This document shows positions 47,356 to 59,095 of a stretch of 64,000 nucleotides of DNA, piece by piece. Numbering within the stretch: position 1 is the first letter of the stretch; each line of letters starts with the position of its first letter. Source of the stretch: Bradysia coprophila (lineage: Eukaryota > Arthropoda > Insecta > Diptera > Sciaridae). The notes beneath the pieces were generated by a model that had not been told where the DNA came from, made no database searches, and was given only the letters and a program-made list of their open reading frames with translations. The stretch spans positions 3,100,390 to 3,164,389 of the forward strand of contig NW_023503409.1 of assembly GCF_014529535.1 (NCBI RefSeq), in the 5' to 3' direction. A program made the translations under genes and the position numbers.

Positions 47356-50300
47356 TTACAATAACTTTTGTTTCACCAGTTGGTTTGTGTTTTCATGAGC
47401 AAACTTATGAAAAGAACATTCGTAAAATAAATACAAACCAGGTTGAACAGACAAGTAAAATTAAGTAGCTAAATCTTACATTTAAACGGAGCGTGTGTTA
47501 TTTATTTTGCACGTTATCACTTCAGGCGAATTATTTTGCTCTTTCGGACCTTGTCCATATCGTCAAAGACAGTTATTCAGAAGTACTCAAATGCCAAAAT
47601 TTCTCTTAGTGTCTGAAAGTCACATAAAGAAATTAAAGCAATCCTTCAAGAAGCTAAAAGAAGGAGACTGTTTTTATCTGTGAACTGCCAAAAACTATCT
47701 CTACCTAATAACATCAAAGAAACTGTTTCTCAAACCTGGCTCTCTTTCACTACCTACGTTTCACCTTTTCATCAATTTCTACGAGAAATTAATCCTCAGG
47801 TTAGTTTCCAGTAACACAATAGACAAAATTGTTATGAAATTGTTAAAAATTTGATTATTTTTTTTAAATTGAGCATCGTTAGCTGAGCTCACATATTAGT
47901 GATGAAATCAAACAAATATAGACTGCAGCAATGCTGTTGTGGTTTCGGTTAAAACCGAATTTCTACCACACATTCACATCCATTGTACGTTATGTTTCGA
48001 TACTTCGATACTATTTGATAGGCCTTTATTACACTTAAATGTTCGACTTCGATCAGAGACAAATGAAGTCATGGCCACTATATTAAAATCAGCAAAATTT
48101 ATGATGCCTTGTATAATCAACGAATGTCTGTGGTAAATTATTTTGATGATTTTCAGTGATGTAGATTTTAGATGAAATTATTTGAACTATATGATGCTGG
48201 TATAGCAAGTCATCTATTTCTATTTATGCTTTGCTTGAGTAATATCGAAGAATCGTTCAATGTCATGATCAATAAAATGATGGTAACATAATAGCAGACG
48301 CATTGATTCAGTTCGGAAGAAAAGAGTGTTTAATAATGTAGCAACAATTGCTACAACACACGCAATCGAATTATACTGCAATCTACGTCATTGCATTAGT
48401 ATGTTGCATATTATCATATTTCTGTTGCTATTAATGTTGTAAAGAAATTGATTTTTAGTTTAATTAAAGCATTCCTTTGCGTGAGAATTGCTTCAGGTTT
48501 TTTTTTAATTTAATTTATTTTTAATAGGGCACCATTTCCACAACCTCGCTTTATAAAGGTTCCGGTTCACATCGCTGACTGAGTTCACAGTCAAACAATT
48601 AAAAGAACTTTGAGCATTCTAATGTTATCTTGCCTTCATCACCTTGGAATTAACAGCAAAATAGCCAACCATTTCACTCCCAATATACCTGAATCGATAT
48701 TCAGAACATAAGAATGCATCCATTGTATACAATTTATGGCTAGCGAAGCGAGGACGTAACAGAATAGACATGCCAGGTTTAAAATATTCAGAACCAATTA
48801 TTGCAATGCGAATTCATAAGTAACAACATTATGATAAATGCAAAGTCATTAATATCGCTTAGCCACAATATTGATTAAGTAAGACTGAAATCCTTGAGAA
48901 AGTTATTTTGATTCAGTCTAATTATCCAGCGAATTGATTACTACCTAAGCCAGCGTTAGTAACTAAATTATTTAAACCATTTGTTATTGCAGTTGCTCAG
49001 CTTTGTTCCATTGATTCAATTGAATCGAATACGTAATCACGTCACAAAGCTCGACGCTAAATTAAGCTTTAAATTTAACTTCTAGGTTTTTAGCTCATAT
49101 TCATAGTGAGATAAATAGAACATTATTTCCTGCTGCCAAATTTTCTTTTCATTTGTTCAGTAAACTAGCGTACGACTCTCGCCCAAGGGCTCGATATCCC
49201 TCATAACTATTTTCCATAATTTCTCCCATAGATACGTAATCTACTATTGTGGTGCTACTTCATGTTCCCTACAATGTTCCAATTAGAAACTACAACTCAC
49301 AGTGATGTATGTTCACTACAACATGTAGAGTCTACATTGTAGACCCTTCTACAAAATGTAAAGGGTAGTCTAATATTAATCTCATTAACTTTGAAAACGA
49401 ATGCATTTTTCGTACAGGGTCGTAGGTAGCCTATGAATCCACTTAAATCATATGAAAATGTTTGGCCCAGTAACGTCAGAGTTAAATAAATGAAGCAGCA
49501 GTACCATTGAATTATGTAGATTGACCTGCCACATAAGTCGCGTCATTGCACATCTTCACATCGTCGAAACCGGCATTGTTTCTTTCGATTTAGCCAACCT
49601 AATCTCTTATTCTATGGTACAATAACTACAGTAACAAAGCCTTGAAGGAAGCTATCTTAATAATTGAGACTCTGCCACTGTATTTATGTCTGCTTGTTGT
49701 ATTTAAATGCTGAGGCATATCACGCCATCCATTGACGCCGTTGCTACTACAGCCCTGTTTTAGTTACTTATCGAAAGGTATACAACCTTCTTCGTTACAG
49801 TTACGGTAAAGTATGGATTAATTTTGTAATGTTGCACGTTGCAGCAGTCCACCATCTATATCATATATCAATATCACATTACCTCTAATGCACGTTCCGA
49901 TTACCAATTCTATAGAACAAAAAATGAACTCAAACTAGGGTGAATGAATTGAATAGTTGTTGGTAAGACTCATGACTTCGTCCGTTTCTAATCAACTAAA
50001 ATTCATGCACAAAGTCGTCGAGTCATCATGAGCAACACGCAGAAACAAAACAAACGAATACAAAAGCAACGAGTTAGGTATTCTCACTCAAAAATCGACC
50101 TATATATCGTCTATAGACGAAACATTTAAAAAAAATAACTCATTAAAACTTAATGTTTCGTTGGTCGCCCTTTTCACGGTTTAATAAATTGTTTATTTTC
50201 TGCTCCAGCATAATCTCCAGCGTATGTCCGTGTCAGAACATTTTGTTCGTTTTAAAATGTAAACGTTAGAAATGAAAAACAAGAGATTTCATTGTCCTTA

Positions 50301-51605
50301 TTCTACACCATTGAATTTTCCTCTGTTAATTACTGTTACCTTGTTTTCCTAAGAAAAAGTATATTTAATGCATTGAGCGGGTTGAGATGATGGGGATGGA
50401 GGTAAGACTGATGTAGCGAAAGGAAATCTGAAGAAAAATTATTTGTAAACCGGTTTGATTCAAGTTACTGTTTTTATTTTCTTTAAAAAACGGAAGGGAA
50501 AGCCGGTAAAACATTGGAACCTCTGACTCAATAGCTCATTTTTGGAGTTGCCGTTATATCTGCAGATGAACCGTGTGTTAGCGTATGTAACAGATGTATC
50601 ATACGTATTGTACAGTCAATTACACCTAATTTTCAAGTCACACAACGGAACAAAAATGACTAAAATACAATACCATGACCGTTCGATCCGAATCGTACCA
50701 TTGACACAATAAATTTTGGCTTTCCGCTTTGCGTCACCAAGCTTAAAATGTAAAAAAAACCTGCACATAAACTACAATATATAATCTATGAACCCGTTGA
50801 AATATGTCCATAGAAGTAGGAATCAAACGTTGGATGGATTGCTGAAATTTGGACTGACAAACATCAATCCGAATGGCTAGTGAGTGATTAATGTTTGTTC
50901 AACGGTTTTACCTATGTTCTTGAAGCTCATCTGTTTGACCATGTTAAAAATGCTCTTAAACCAATTTTAACGATCTGTAAACAAGATTTGATTTTTTGCC
51001 AAGCAACGAATATAACTCTGTTCAAATTAAATATTTAAAAAATGTTCGGTGATACGCTTTCGCACATAAGAACTATACCAGACCAGATGAATTGTTTGGA
51101 CAATCGCCGTGTATATAACACGAAACGTTTATTTTCTTAAGATTTTGCATACTGCGAATAATGACGCTTAGCGAAATTTTCGTATTTATAGAAATTCATG
51201 CAGGGTAATTGAAATCCATGAGAATTTGTGTTTTCTGTGTAATTTGTGGAATGTGGATTTTTATACATTTTTTTTCGGTGCAGGCTACAATGGAAAAATC
51301 AAAAATACACAGCTCACAATTAGCATAAAAAAACAGGAAATTTTAAGATTTTAGTTTACCCAATCAGTCGAACCGAAAACAATTTTTTTTAACAGGTTAC
51401 ATCATTAATGAGATATGATTTTGTTCACTTACATAATCGATTCTTAAGCCCGTAAAAGCAAGGTTCTGGAAGACACCTCTGATCAAGAAGGAAGTAACAG
51501 AAAGAATTTTTAGGAGCTCTTCTATCGTCTGAGAAGGGAACATTTTAAGTACTAAAAGTTTAATATGAAAAAAGAATTCACTGAACCGTTGTCTTTCAGA
51601 ACCTT

Positions 51606-51737
51606 GGGGACTGGGTCACTATTTTCAATTATTATGGAAGATTAATCTCCCTGGAAAATTACGTAATTTTTCGTACAAAAAAGTGACGTCATTTTCCAGG
51701 GAGATTCAACTCACGTGATTGAAAATAGGGACCCCGG
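51606..51737. repeat. 132-bp foldback
   Basis: GGGTCACTATTTTCAATTA and AATCTCCCTGGAAAAT on the left are inverted as ATTTTCCAGGGAGATT and GATTGAAAATAGGGACCC on the right, around AT-rich sequence that is itself partly self-complementary (AAATTACGTAATTT). Confidence 0.8.
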
Positions 51738-53533
51738 TTATAAAATGAATAACTAGGAGAATCAAGCGTTTGTTAGAAATTATTTGACTTAGCTACAATT
51801 GATAAACCGAACTGGTGTGCATACGTTATTTTGCACCAGCTGCTCACATTTGGAATTGTATGCGATTGTAGCTCCTTAGAAAATATGTAAGATTTTTCGG
51901 TAGACGTCCTGCACTCATCACAACTACGGTTTGAACTTAACGAGATTTCTGCCTTGCGACCGGCCACTATTTTACCTCTACCGGTCTTATAATTCAACTT
52001 AGGACGTACGAGATGCTAAGGACGTTAAGTTAACAAGAACAATTTTTAGAATGTTCGTTCATAGTCCGAATCTAAATTGCTGCTTACTGTATGTATTTGT
52101 TGCTCTTTAATGATCTATATCGCAACTTGGGTGGAGACGTCACTTATCGTAAGTTATATAAAAAGTAAAAATATTCTGAAAATGAGAACACCCCATAGAG
52201 AAGGAAAATTCACAAGTTACAATAACAATTCGTCTTGTACACATTACACACACACAGTCACACGTATCATGCATAATATGAGGGAGAATTTCGAACTCGG
52301 ATGCTGTTGAATATGTAAATGTGATTTGATATGATGTTGTGAGATGTTATGATTTGTGCGAAAGTATATTTACATCATAGAGATTGGTTTGCAAACAAAG
52401 TGGAAAGGAAACGATCACCAAGTTTTGAATCAACTAAAAATCAATTATAACAAACATCTTTGCGGTATACCTACTTTTTTGTTACATGCGTAGCAATTTG
52501 TTGAATTCAATTCCGATGAAATTTCAATTTCTCTTCTCCGCCAAAATGAAGATCTTTTAATGTCTCACCGACGGTTTATTAAACAATTTTACGCACAATA
52601 TGCTATTGATGAATATGCCAGGTCATGATTCATTGAACACACTATTATTCGCTCGATTGTGCACTTCAGAAATTCATCAAAATAATATTTCAGTAAAACC
52701 CAAACAAATAAACACACAACAAGACACTTCGATGAAGAGATTTCTCTATTTTAATACACACTCTTTCGATGTGGTAATATTTTTCTTTGCTGTTGGCCTT
52801 TCGATAAAATATTCGAGTAAAATTCACTTCAAAAATAGATTATTATAGAACTTTAGCTTCGAGTTTTGTTTTCTAATTTATTCAACCATGTACGAATGCT
52901 AAAAATATTGTCTTGGTTATTTTCTGGTCTTGTGATATGTGGTACACCATAAAAGTGAATGAATATTGAATTTTAATAAGAGATACAGAGAACAATCGCG
53001 GTATATTGAATACGTCTGTCCACCGTCATTGAATAATACAAACTAGAGGCGGATCCCACGAGAACATAAACGAATTGCAATTTTTCTGTACAGTTACATT
53101 ATGTCAGTTGTTGAGAGAATTTCATGAATTTTTGGGCGATACAGAGAGGGAGAGTGCAGGGCATGAGAGAATTTTTACCATGGTCAGGGCATCTCCACAC
53201 ACAATGATGGATTTCGAAGATTCTGTCAAAGCTGTTGAACTTTTACACCGTAGGTAGAAGCTTTGTTGTATTTTGTACACTGATAAAATGTCATTCGTAG
53301 CGAATAAGCAGCTAAATTAATAAAGTAAGAAAGAGAAATCAGTTTTGTAGTATTTAACATGCGAATAATTGTAATTATACGATCGATTGTGCTTTTTTAA
53401 TGCATGAGTATAGTGAATGTATACTTATTTGCGAAGGTTCATTCCATGCACTCAGTGACAGTGTCATCTTCACATTGTTATTGCTCAAACGAGTCGATTC
53501 AATCTATAAATTTATTATCTTTCTTCAACGAAA

Positions 53534-55525
53534 ATGGGAAAATTTAAGAACTGCTTGGTTTGGCTAAGAAACGATTTGCGGTTTCATGATAACGAGGTAG
53601 ATAAATTGTATAGCGTCATGAGCGTCATCGACCGGCGTTCTTTTTTTTTCTGAATTTGTTGTTATGACGTTTCTCACAGGCATTGCTATGGGCCCATGAA
53701 AATGCAGAGACGATAACACCTTTATTTTGCTTTGATCCTCGCATGTTCGCTACAACTCATCGATATCAGTTTCCGAAAACTGGAAACTTTCGTTCGAAGT
53801 TTTTGATAGAATGTGTGGATGATTTAAACAGAACGATTAAGGCCAAGGGAAGGTAAATCTAAAACTCTTGCACTGAGAGCCCGAGTACAAATTTTAATAC
53901 AATTTCAGTGGGCTCATCATTCTATCTAAACGGCCTGAAGAAGCACTGGCATTCATTCGAGGAAAATGCAAATTCGAGGCTATTGCATTTCAGAAAGAAA
54001 TAACAAAAGAGGAAATCAACGTAGAACGTGAATGTGAGAATTTCTGTCTGCAAAATAATATCACTTTTCAAGCCATCTGGGGATCAACTCTATATCATAA
54101 GGACGATCTTCCGTACGATGTTAAAAGGTACTGGGCTCCTACAATTCAAACACGTTCAAATGTGAAACTTATATCATGCTTAGCACCCCGGACACATACA
54201 CTCAGTTCAGAAAAGACGTGGAGACTCGCAGCAAAGTTAGAACCGAAAAACGAATGCCAGAAAAACTAAAACCGCTCCCAGCTGAATTGGTTGGTATATC
54301 CGAGAAGATTCCATTATTGCAGGACTTGAAATTGGAAGGTAAGTAACCTCGTTTTACAACCGTTGGCGGGTGATATGTGCAACAGCAATTAGTTTTACAT
54401 TTCTTTACAGAGCCGAACCTTCATGCCAACTCTGCTTTTCCCTTCAATGGAGGTGAAACAGCAGCTTTACACCGGCTAAAATCCTATTTGTGGGACACTC
54501 AAGCTGTTGAAAAGTATAAAATTACACGAAACGGTCTGCTGGGCTCTGAATACTCGACCAAATTGAGCCCCTGGCTTGCTTTTGGATGCATATCACCGCG
54601 GCGCATATTTTATGAAATTAGGAAGTATGAAACGGAACGCGTTAAGAATGATTCAACATATTGGGTCATATTTGAGCTGTTGTGGAGAGACTATTTCCGG
54701 TTTGTCGCCGTAAAGTATGGGAATTCGTTATTCTATTCCGGTGGCATTAAGAAAATGAAATACAAATGGACTGAAGATATGGAACAATTCAAAAAATGGG
54801 CAGATGGGAAGACTGGCGTTCCTTTTGTGGATGCAAATATGCGAGAACTGCTTCAAACCGGTTGGATGAGCAATAGAGGTCGACAGAATGTTGCTAGTTT
54901 CCTCACAAAAGATCTGAAACTTGACTGGCGCCTGGGAGCTGAATGGTTCGAGTATCTACTGGTTTGTTGAATTTATCTCTTGTCGATTTTAATCGACAAA
55001 TTTTTGTTTTGTTGTACAGATCGACTATGATGTTTGCAGCAATTACGGTAATTGGAATTATTCCGCAGGAATCGGAAATGATCCGAGGGCAGATCGAAAA
55101 TTCAATATGATCAAACAGGCGTTGGACTACGATGCGGAAGTAAGTATCGATAGCGCCAGTTCTGCTCATTGGCTCTATCAAATCACATGTGAGCTGTAGC
55201 TTTATTTTTAGGGTGAGTTTATAAAACTCTGGATACCAGAATTGGTCAATATTCACAAAACGGGAATTCATGCTCCGTGGACATTGCGTCAAGGTGAATT
55301 AGGTGGAGTTAAATTAGGAATCGATTATCCCAATCCGATGGTCACCGCTCAGGAGTGGAGCAGACACTTACATAAATCGGTAATGTTTGGACGCATTGCC
55401 ATTGAACTTTTTTGTTTGCTAAATATATGTTCGTTCCATAGAAATCCTCAGATTGGGCAGCAGCATCAAAATCAAAACAGAAAGGGCATGACTTCTACTT
55501 CAAACCGAATACATCACGTAAGTAA
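53534..55525 (+). CDS. cry-dash: CRY-DASH cryptochrome / photolyase family
   Basis: Flavoprotein of the photolyase/cryptochrome superfamily; DASH members repair CPD lesions in single-stranded DNA and may have light-sensing roles. Exons 53534-53596, 53680-53852, 53909-54127, 54184-54338, 54411-54961, 55020-55139, 55212-55379, 55442-55525; all junctions are phase-consistent and give 510 aa, the usual length. The N-terminal alpha/beta antenna domain begins [20 protein letters not shown]. The FAD domain has [57 protein letters not shown] followed by [12 protein letters not shown], and [20 protein letters not shown]. These are DASH-specific variants, not CPD-II, 6-4 or circadian CRY. The tail [10 protein letters not shown] also fits DASH. 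No long C-terminal extension is seen. The eight exons show it is a resident nuclear gene. Drosophila lacks this subfamily. Confidence 0.92.
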
Positions 55526-56267
55526 GTTAAAGAACATTATGATAATAGAGCGATATGAACAGAATCGAAATGTTGTACTTACATAGTCTATGCCATCTAG
55601 TCTATTGTATTGATGTAAGTCACCAATTTCTAGTAGTTTTAATCGATTCTTCTGTTATAAAATTCACCGAACCTAATCCGTAAAATTCGTAAAAATGGAA
55701 ATAGAAATTATCTGGCATCTCCATCTCATTCAAAGTGTTCAAATAAGCTTTCTTGATGTATAAAGTTTCGTTGGCTAGATGTCGCAAAGAGTGTTGTTTG
55801 AAGCTCAAATAAATAATTCTCGTATGTGATTTGGTTGCATTTTTCATTTCTTTGTCTAAGATAACTTTAAAAAAAAAATCCTCAAATGACACAGGAAATC
55901 GTAGCAAGGAAATCACTAATAGCTTCGATTGAATCGTACACCGCAGTTTACTAACTTTAAAAACTTTTTGCTGGCTCGATGTGATTCGTATATGAGCAAG
56001 ATGAATAACGATCTAAAAATGTTAAAGAATTTCGATAAAAATATGTTTGCATTGGCTACCGCTACATTGTTGTATACAACATGAGTGTATAGACTGACTG
56101 ATAAAATTGATAAAGCAACTGAGCAGACGATTTATAACAATGTTTCCATAATGAGCATTATAACATACAAAGTGTTGTTAAGTCAACTCATATAAAATAA
56201 TTTATAAGCTGAAAGGAGGGGATAATGTGGGTTTTATAAGTTCAGTTGCAAGATATTGTTAGGAACT
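55526..56267. other. Intergenic 3' of CRY-DASH
   Basis: No gene or strong repeat seen. It ends in the 8-bp GTTTAATA (56268-56275) that forms the left target duplication of the element at 56276-57632. Confidence 0.5.
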
Positions 56268-56399
56268 GTTTAATAGGCGTTCGGACAAAATAACCCCGGA
56301 CGAAATAAATCCGGACATAATGTCCCCTGGACAAAATAACCCCGGACAAAATAACCCGGACAAAATAACTCCGGACAGAATAACTCCCAAATAAAAAAA

Positions 56400-57390
56400 A
56401 CGATATAGTTACTCGAATATTTTCAATACACTCAATATATTCGAATATTCATGAGTACATGGTCGATATGTTCGAATATAGTCGAGTACATAGTGGATGT
56501 ATTCGAATATATTCGAGTATCTTGTCGAATATATTTGATATATGCGAATATAGTCGATATATTCGAATATAATCGATCATGTTTGCTATATGCGAATATA
56601 GGCGATACATACATACTAGTATGTAGTCGATATATTCGAATATAGTCTAGTTCTTAGTCGATATATTCGAATATAGTGGAGTGGAGTACTTAGTTGACAT
56701 ATTCGAATATAGTCGTTTATATTTGATATATGCGAATATAGTCGGTATATTCGAATGTAATCGGGTATATAGTCGATATGTTCGATGATAGTCTAGTACG
56801 TAGTCGATATATTCGAATATAGTCTAGTTCTTAGTCGATATATTTGAATATAGTGGAGTGGAGTACTTAGTTGATATATTCGAACATAGTCGTTTATATT
56901 TGATATATGCGAATATAGTCGGTATATTCGAATGTAATCGGGTATATAGTCGATATGTTCGATGATAGTCTAGTATGTAGTCGATATATTCGAATATAGT
57001 CTAGTTCTTAGTCGATATATTTGAATATAGTGGAGTGGAGTACTTAGTTGATATATTCGAATATAGTCGTTTATATTTGATATATGCGAATATAGTCGGT
57101 ATATTCGAATGAAATCGAGTATATAGTCGATATGTTCGATGATAGTCTAGTATGTAGTCGATATATTCGAGTATAGTCTAGTTCTTAGTCGACATATTCG
57201 ACGATAGTCTAGTATATAGTCAACATATTCGAATATAGTCGAGTACATAGTTGTAGTCCATATATTCGATGATAGTAGACATATTCGAGTATAGAGTCAA
57301 TATATTCAAATTAATAGTCGATATATTAGAATGTACTTGAGTATATAGTCGATATGTTCGAATATACTCAAGTATATAATTGATATAATT
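56400..57390. repeat. Satellite-like array with 177-bp higher-order period
   Basis: The array consists of TCGATATATTCGAATATAG-like monomers of about 20-25 bp, with TATA/TCGA palindromic cores. The marker GTCGTTTATATTTGATATAT recurs at 56712, 56889 and 57066, exactly 177 bp apart, so blocks of monomers were amplified as one unit. Open frames here are repeat artefacts. Confidence 0.85.
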
Positions 57391-57412
57391 TAATAGATTA
57401 TATGCTGCGCCG

Positions 57413-57502
57413 CAGGCCGTGGAAAATAAAAAAAAAATAAAAAAGCGGGGTCGAGGGGCGGCAGCCCCCGCAGAGGGGGGTGAAGGGGGGAGTATCCCCC
57501 CT
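57413..57502. other. GC-rich core inside the foldback element
   Basis: About 90 bp of G/C-rich sequence (GCTGCGCCGCAGGCCGTGG, an A-rich spacer, then GGGGCGGCAGCCCCCGC and GGGGGGTG) in an otherwise very AT-rich window. It can form several small stems, for example GGGGGCTGCCGCC-type pairing. Function unknown. Confidence 0.6.
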
Positions 57503-57848
57503 TCAATGTCGTCATCATTTAGTCCAGGGGTTATTTTGTCCTGACCTGATCGGGGTTATTTTGACCGGGGTTATTTTGTCCGGGTTATTTTGTCCGGAGT
57601 TATTTTGTCCGGGGTTAATAAGTCCTAGAGCCGTTTAATAACTACAAAATTCAACATATCCGTTGTTCAGTTTTCTTTCCTGCTTTTAAACGTTTTTGAA
57701 AAATAACTTAAAACAACAGAAAATTCTGATTGGGAGTTTTTCAACATAAAGTATAAGTTGTGAAGTCTGCTGCTCAAATGTTTAATTGCACAACATATCT
57801 AATACGCAAACAACAGCAATACTCTCTCCAGAGTGTATTGATAACAGC

Positions 57849-57860
57849 CTTATCTTATCA
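57849..57860 (+). promoter_or_regulatory. Paired GATA-factor motifs upstream of cytosine deaminase
   Basis: CTTATCTTATCA, i.e. two GATAAG-type sites on the minus strand, lies about 70 bases before the deaminase ATG. In flies clustered GATA sites drive midgut or fat-body genes. The role here is inferred from position only. Confidence 0.3.
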
Positions 57861-57931
57861 CTTTACACTGTGATTTACAACATTACCAGCCGAACATTTT
57901 CGAATTAACATTATTTAGTATACTAAAAGAA

Positions 57932-58420
57932 ATGGCTCAATCAACGGTCGATAATCCGTATAACTCAGATCAAACATTAGTGTTTATGGCCGAAGCAATC
58001 CGCGAAGCTCGTGATGGCCTAGCTGAAGGAGGTGTACCAATTGGATGTGTTATTGTTCGGAATGGTCAAGTGGTCGCTCGGGGACACAATCGTCGGATTC
58101 AACGTGATTCCGTAATTTTACATGCTGAAATGGATTGTATAGAAAACGCAGGGCGACAAATTCCGTCATTTTATAAGGAATGTACAATTTTTACGACACT
58201 ATCTCCATGTGCGATGTGTTCCGGAGCTATTCGATTGTATGGCATTCCTCGGGTCGTAATTGGCGAAAATCAAAATTTTCGTGGCGACGAGACCTTACTT
58301 AGAGAGAATGATGTACAAGTTGATGTACTCAATTCGATAGAATGTCAAGATCTGCTGGCCGACTACATAGAGAAGAATCGTTCCACTTGGTATGAAGATA
58401 TCGGACGGAGTGGAAATTGA
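57932..58420 (+). CDS. Cytosine deaminase (FCY1-type), probable horizontal acquisition
   Basis: Zinc-dependent deamination of cytosine to uracil in pyrimidine salvage; an enzyme of bacteria and fungi that animals normally lack. The frame is intact, intronless and 162 aa (yeast FCY1 158). It shows EGGVPIGCVIVRNGQVVARG, GHNRR, the zinc/proton-shuttle motif LHAEMDC (His64, Glu66), SPCAMCSGAI (Cys93, Cys96), YGIPRVVIGENQNF and the C-terminal lid WYEDIG. Each matches the yeast enzyme with a constant two-residue offset. This sets it apart from cytidine deaminases and tRNA-adenosine deaminases. The ATG is preceded by in-frame stops and followed by a coherent N-terminus. AATAAA lies 20 bases after the stop and paired GATA sites upstream, so it looks equipped for insect transcription. 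It sits between multi-exon fly genes with AT-biased codons like its neighbours, arguing against contamination. Confidence 0.9.
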   Translation: MAQSTVDNPYNSDQTLVFMAEAIREARDGLAEGGVPIGCVIVRNGQVVARGHNRRIQRDSVILHAEMDCIENAGRQIPSFYKECTIFTTLSPCAMCSGAIRLYGIPRVVIGENQNFRGDETLLRENDVQVDVLNSIECQDLLADYIEKNRSTWYEDIGRSGN

Positions 58421-58439
58421 GATTTTTTTTTGTTATAAA

Positions 58440-58445
58440 AATAAA
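58440..58445 (+). terminator. Poly(A) signal of cytosine deaminase gene
   Basis: AATAAA lies 20 bases after the stop codon, within an A/T-rich tail. Confidence 0.55.
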
Positions 58446-59095
58446 AAATTCGATCCAATCGTCCGTATAGGCAGTATTTATACACACACGTGCGATCAAC
58501 GAAGAAATATTTCTCGATATAGCATCCATCACCCAGAAAATTATGTCGTTTATGTTTCCCCAAACGAAAAGTCATTTGCAGCGGGTAAAGTATGAATTAC
58601 GGTGTAGGAATAGAGTACAGACTGTAATTGGTTGACGGAGAGTAACAAGCATTGTCTTAGCTCAATGACGAAAGGTGAACCTTTTGATGCTTTTTTTGTG
58701 GACATTTTATTTTTTGTTTGACCAGTCGTAAATCGATGAAAATCATTCCATCATTTGTAAAATTCGTTGAATTTGACTGTCGACTCTAAAGTTACATTCG
58801 TCAATGAATTTATTTTTCAGTTCTAGCAGCAATGTCATAGCTTATTTCCCGGCAGCGGTGCGGTGATAAATTTAACCGCTGTCAGTCAAAATTTATTTAA
58901 AATATATAAGCTCTGACGGGAATTGATCTATTGTGTCTAGTGTGTTTTCCTTGATCAGAACTTGCTGAAATGATCATCAATCTTGCACTAACGAATTTTG
59001 CCATAGCAAATGTTTATTGTTCATCACATTATACAAGGAATACAATAAAGTAGATTTCAAAATTTTTCCCACCACCATAATCGATAATTATTTCA
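58446..59095. other. Intergenic between deaminase and aldehyde oxidase (convergent)
   Basis: Contains a good TATA-like AATATATAAG (58901-58910, +), followed by a 27-codon frame starting at 58970 and an AATAAA at about 59043. This is too little to call a gene. Otherwise nothing is seen. Confidence 0.4.

Larger units (their letters stand above)
39181..53533. other. 14-kb gene desert with hairpins and duplications
   Basis: No coding region with family resemblance or splice support. It contains the promoter side of MGAT4, hairpin clusters at 39746-40146 and 42741-42961, a recent 121-bp tandem duplication at 46651-46891, and foldbacks at 47191-47355 and 51606-51737. An upstream 5' UTR exon of MGAT4 should lie in here but could not be placed. 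Confidence 0.5.
56276..57632. mobile_element. Foldback-type transposable element with 8-bp target duplication
   Basis: A 1357-bp segment is flanked by direct GTTTAATA repeats (56268-56275 and 57633-57640). The ends are inverted repeats built of short tandem units: GGACAAAATAACCCC-type units on the left (about 56282-56390) and their complement GGGGTTATTTTGTCC on the right (about 57529-57617). Both outer ends start GGC. The inside holds satellite-like repeats (56400-57390) and a GC-rich core (57413-57502). There is no transposase, so it is non-autonomous. The 8-bp duplication fits hAT-like enzymes; repeat-built arms recall Foldback elements. The superfamily is inferred. Confidence 0.8.

Noticed and set aside
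56432-56645. Open frames on both strands of the satellite array
   Set aside because: Products of the repetitive TCGATATATTCGAATA units, not genes.
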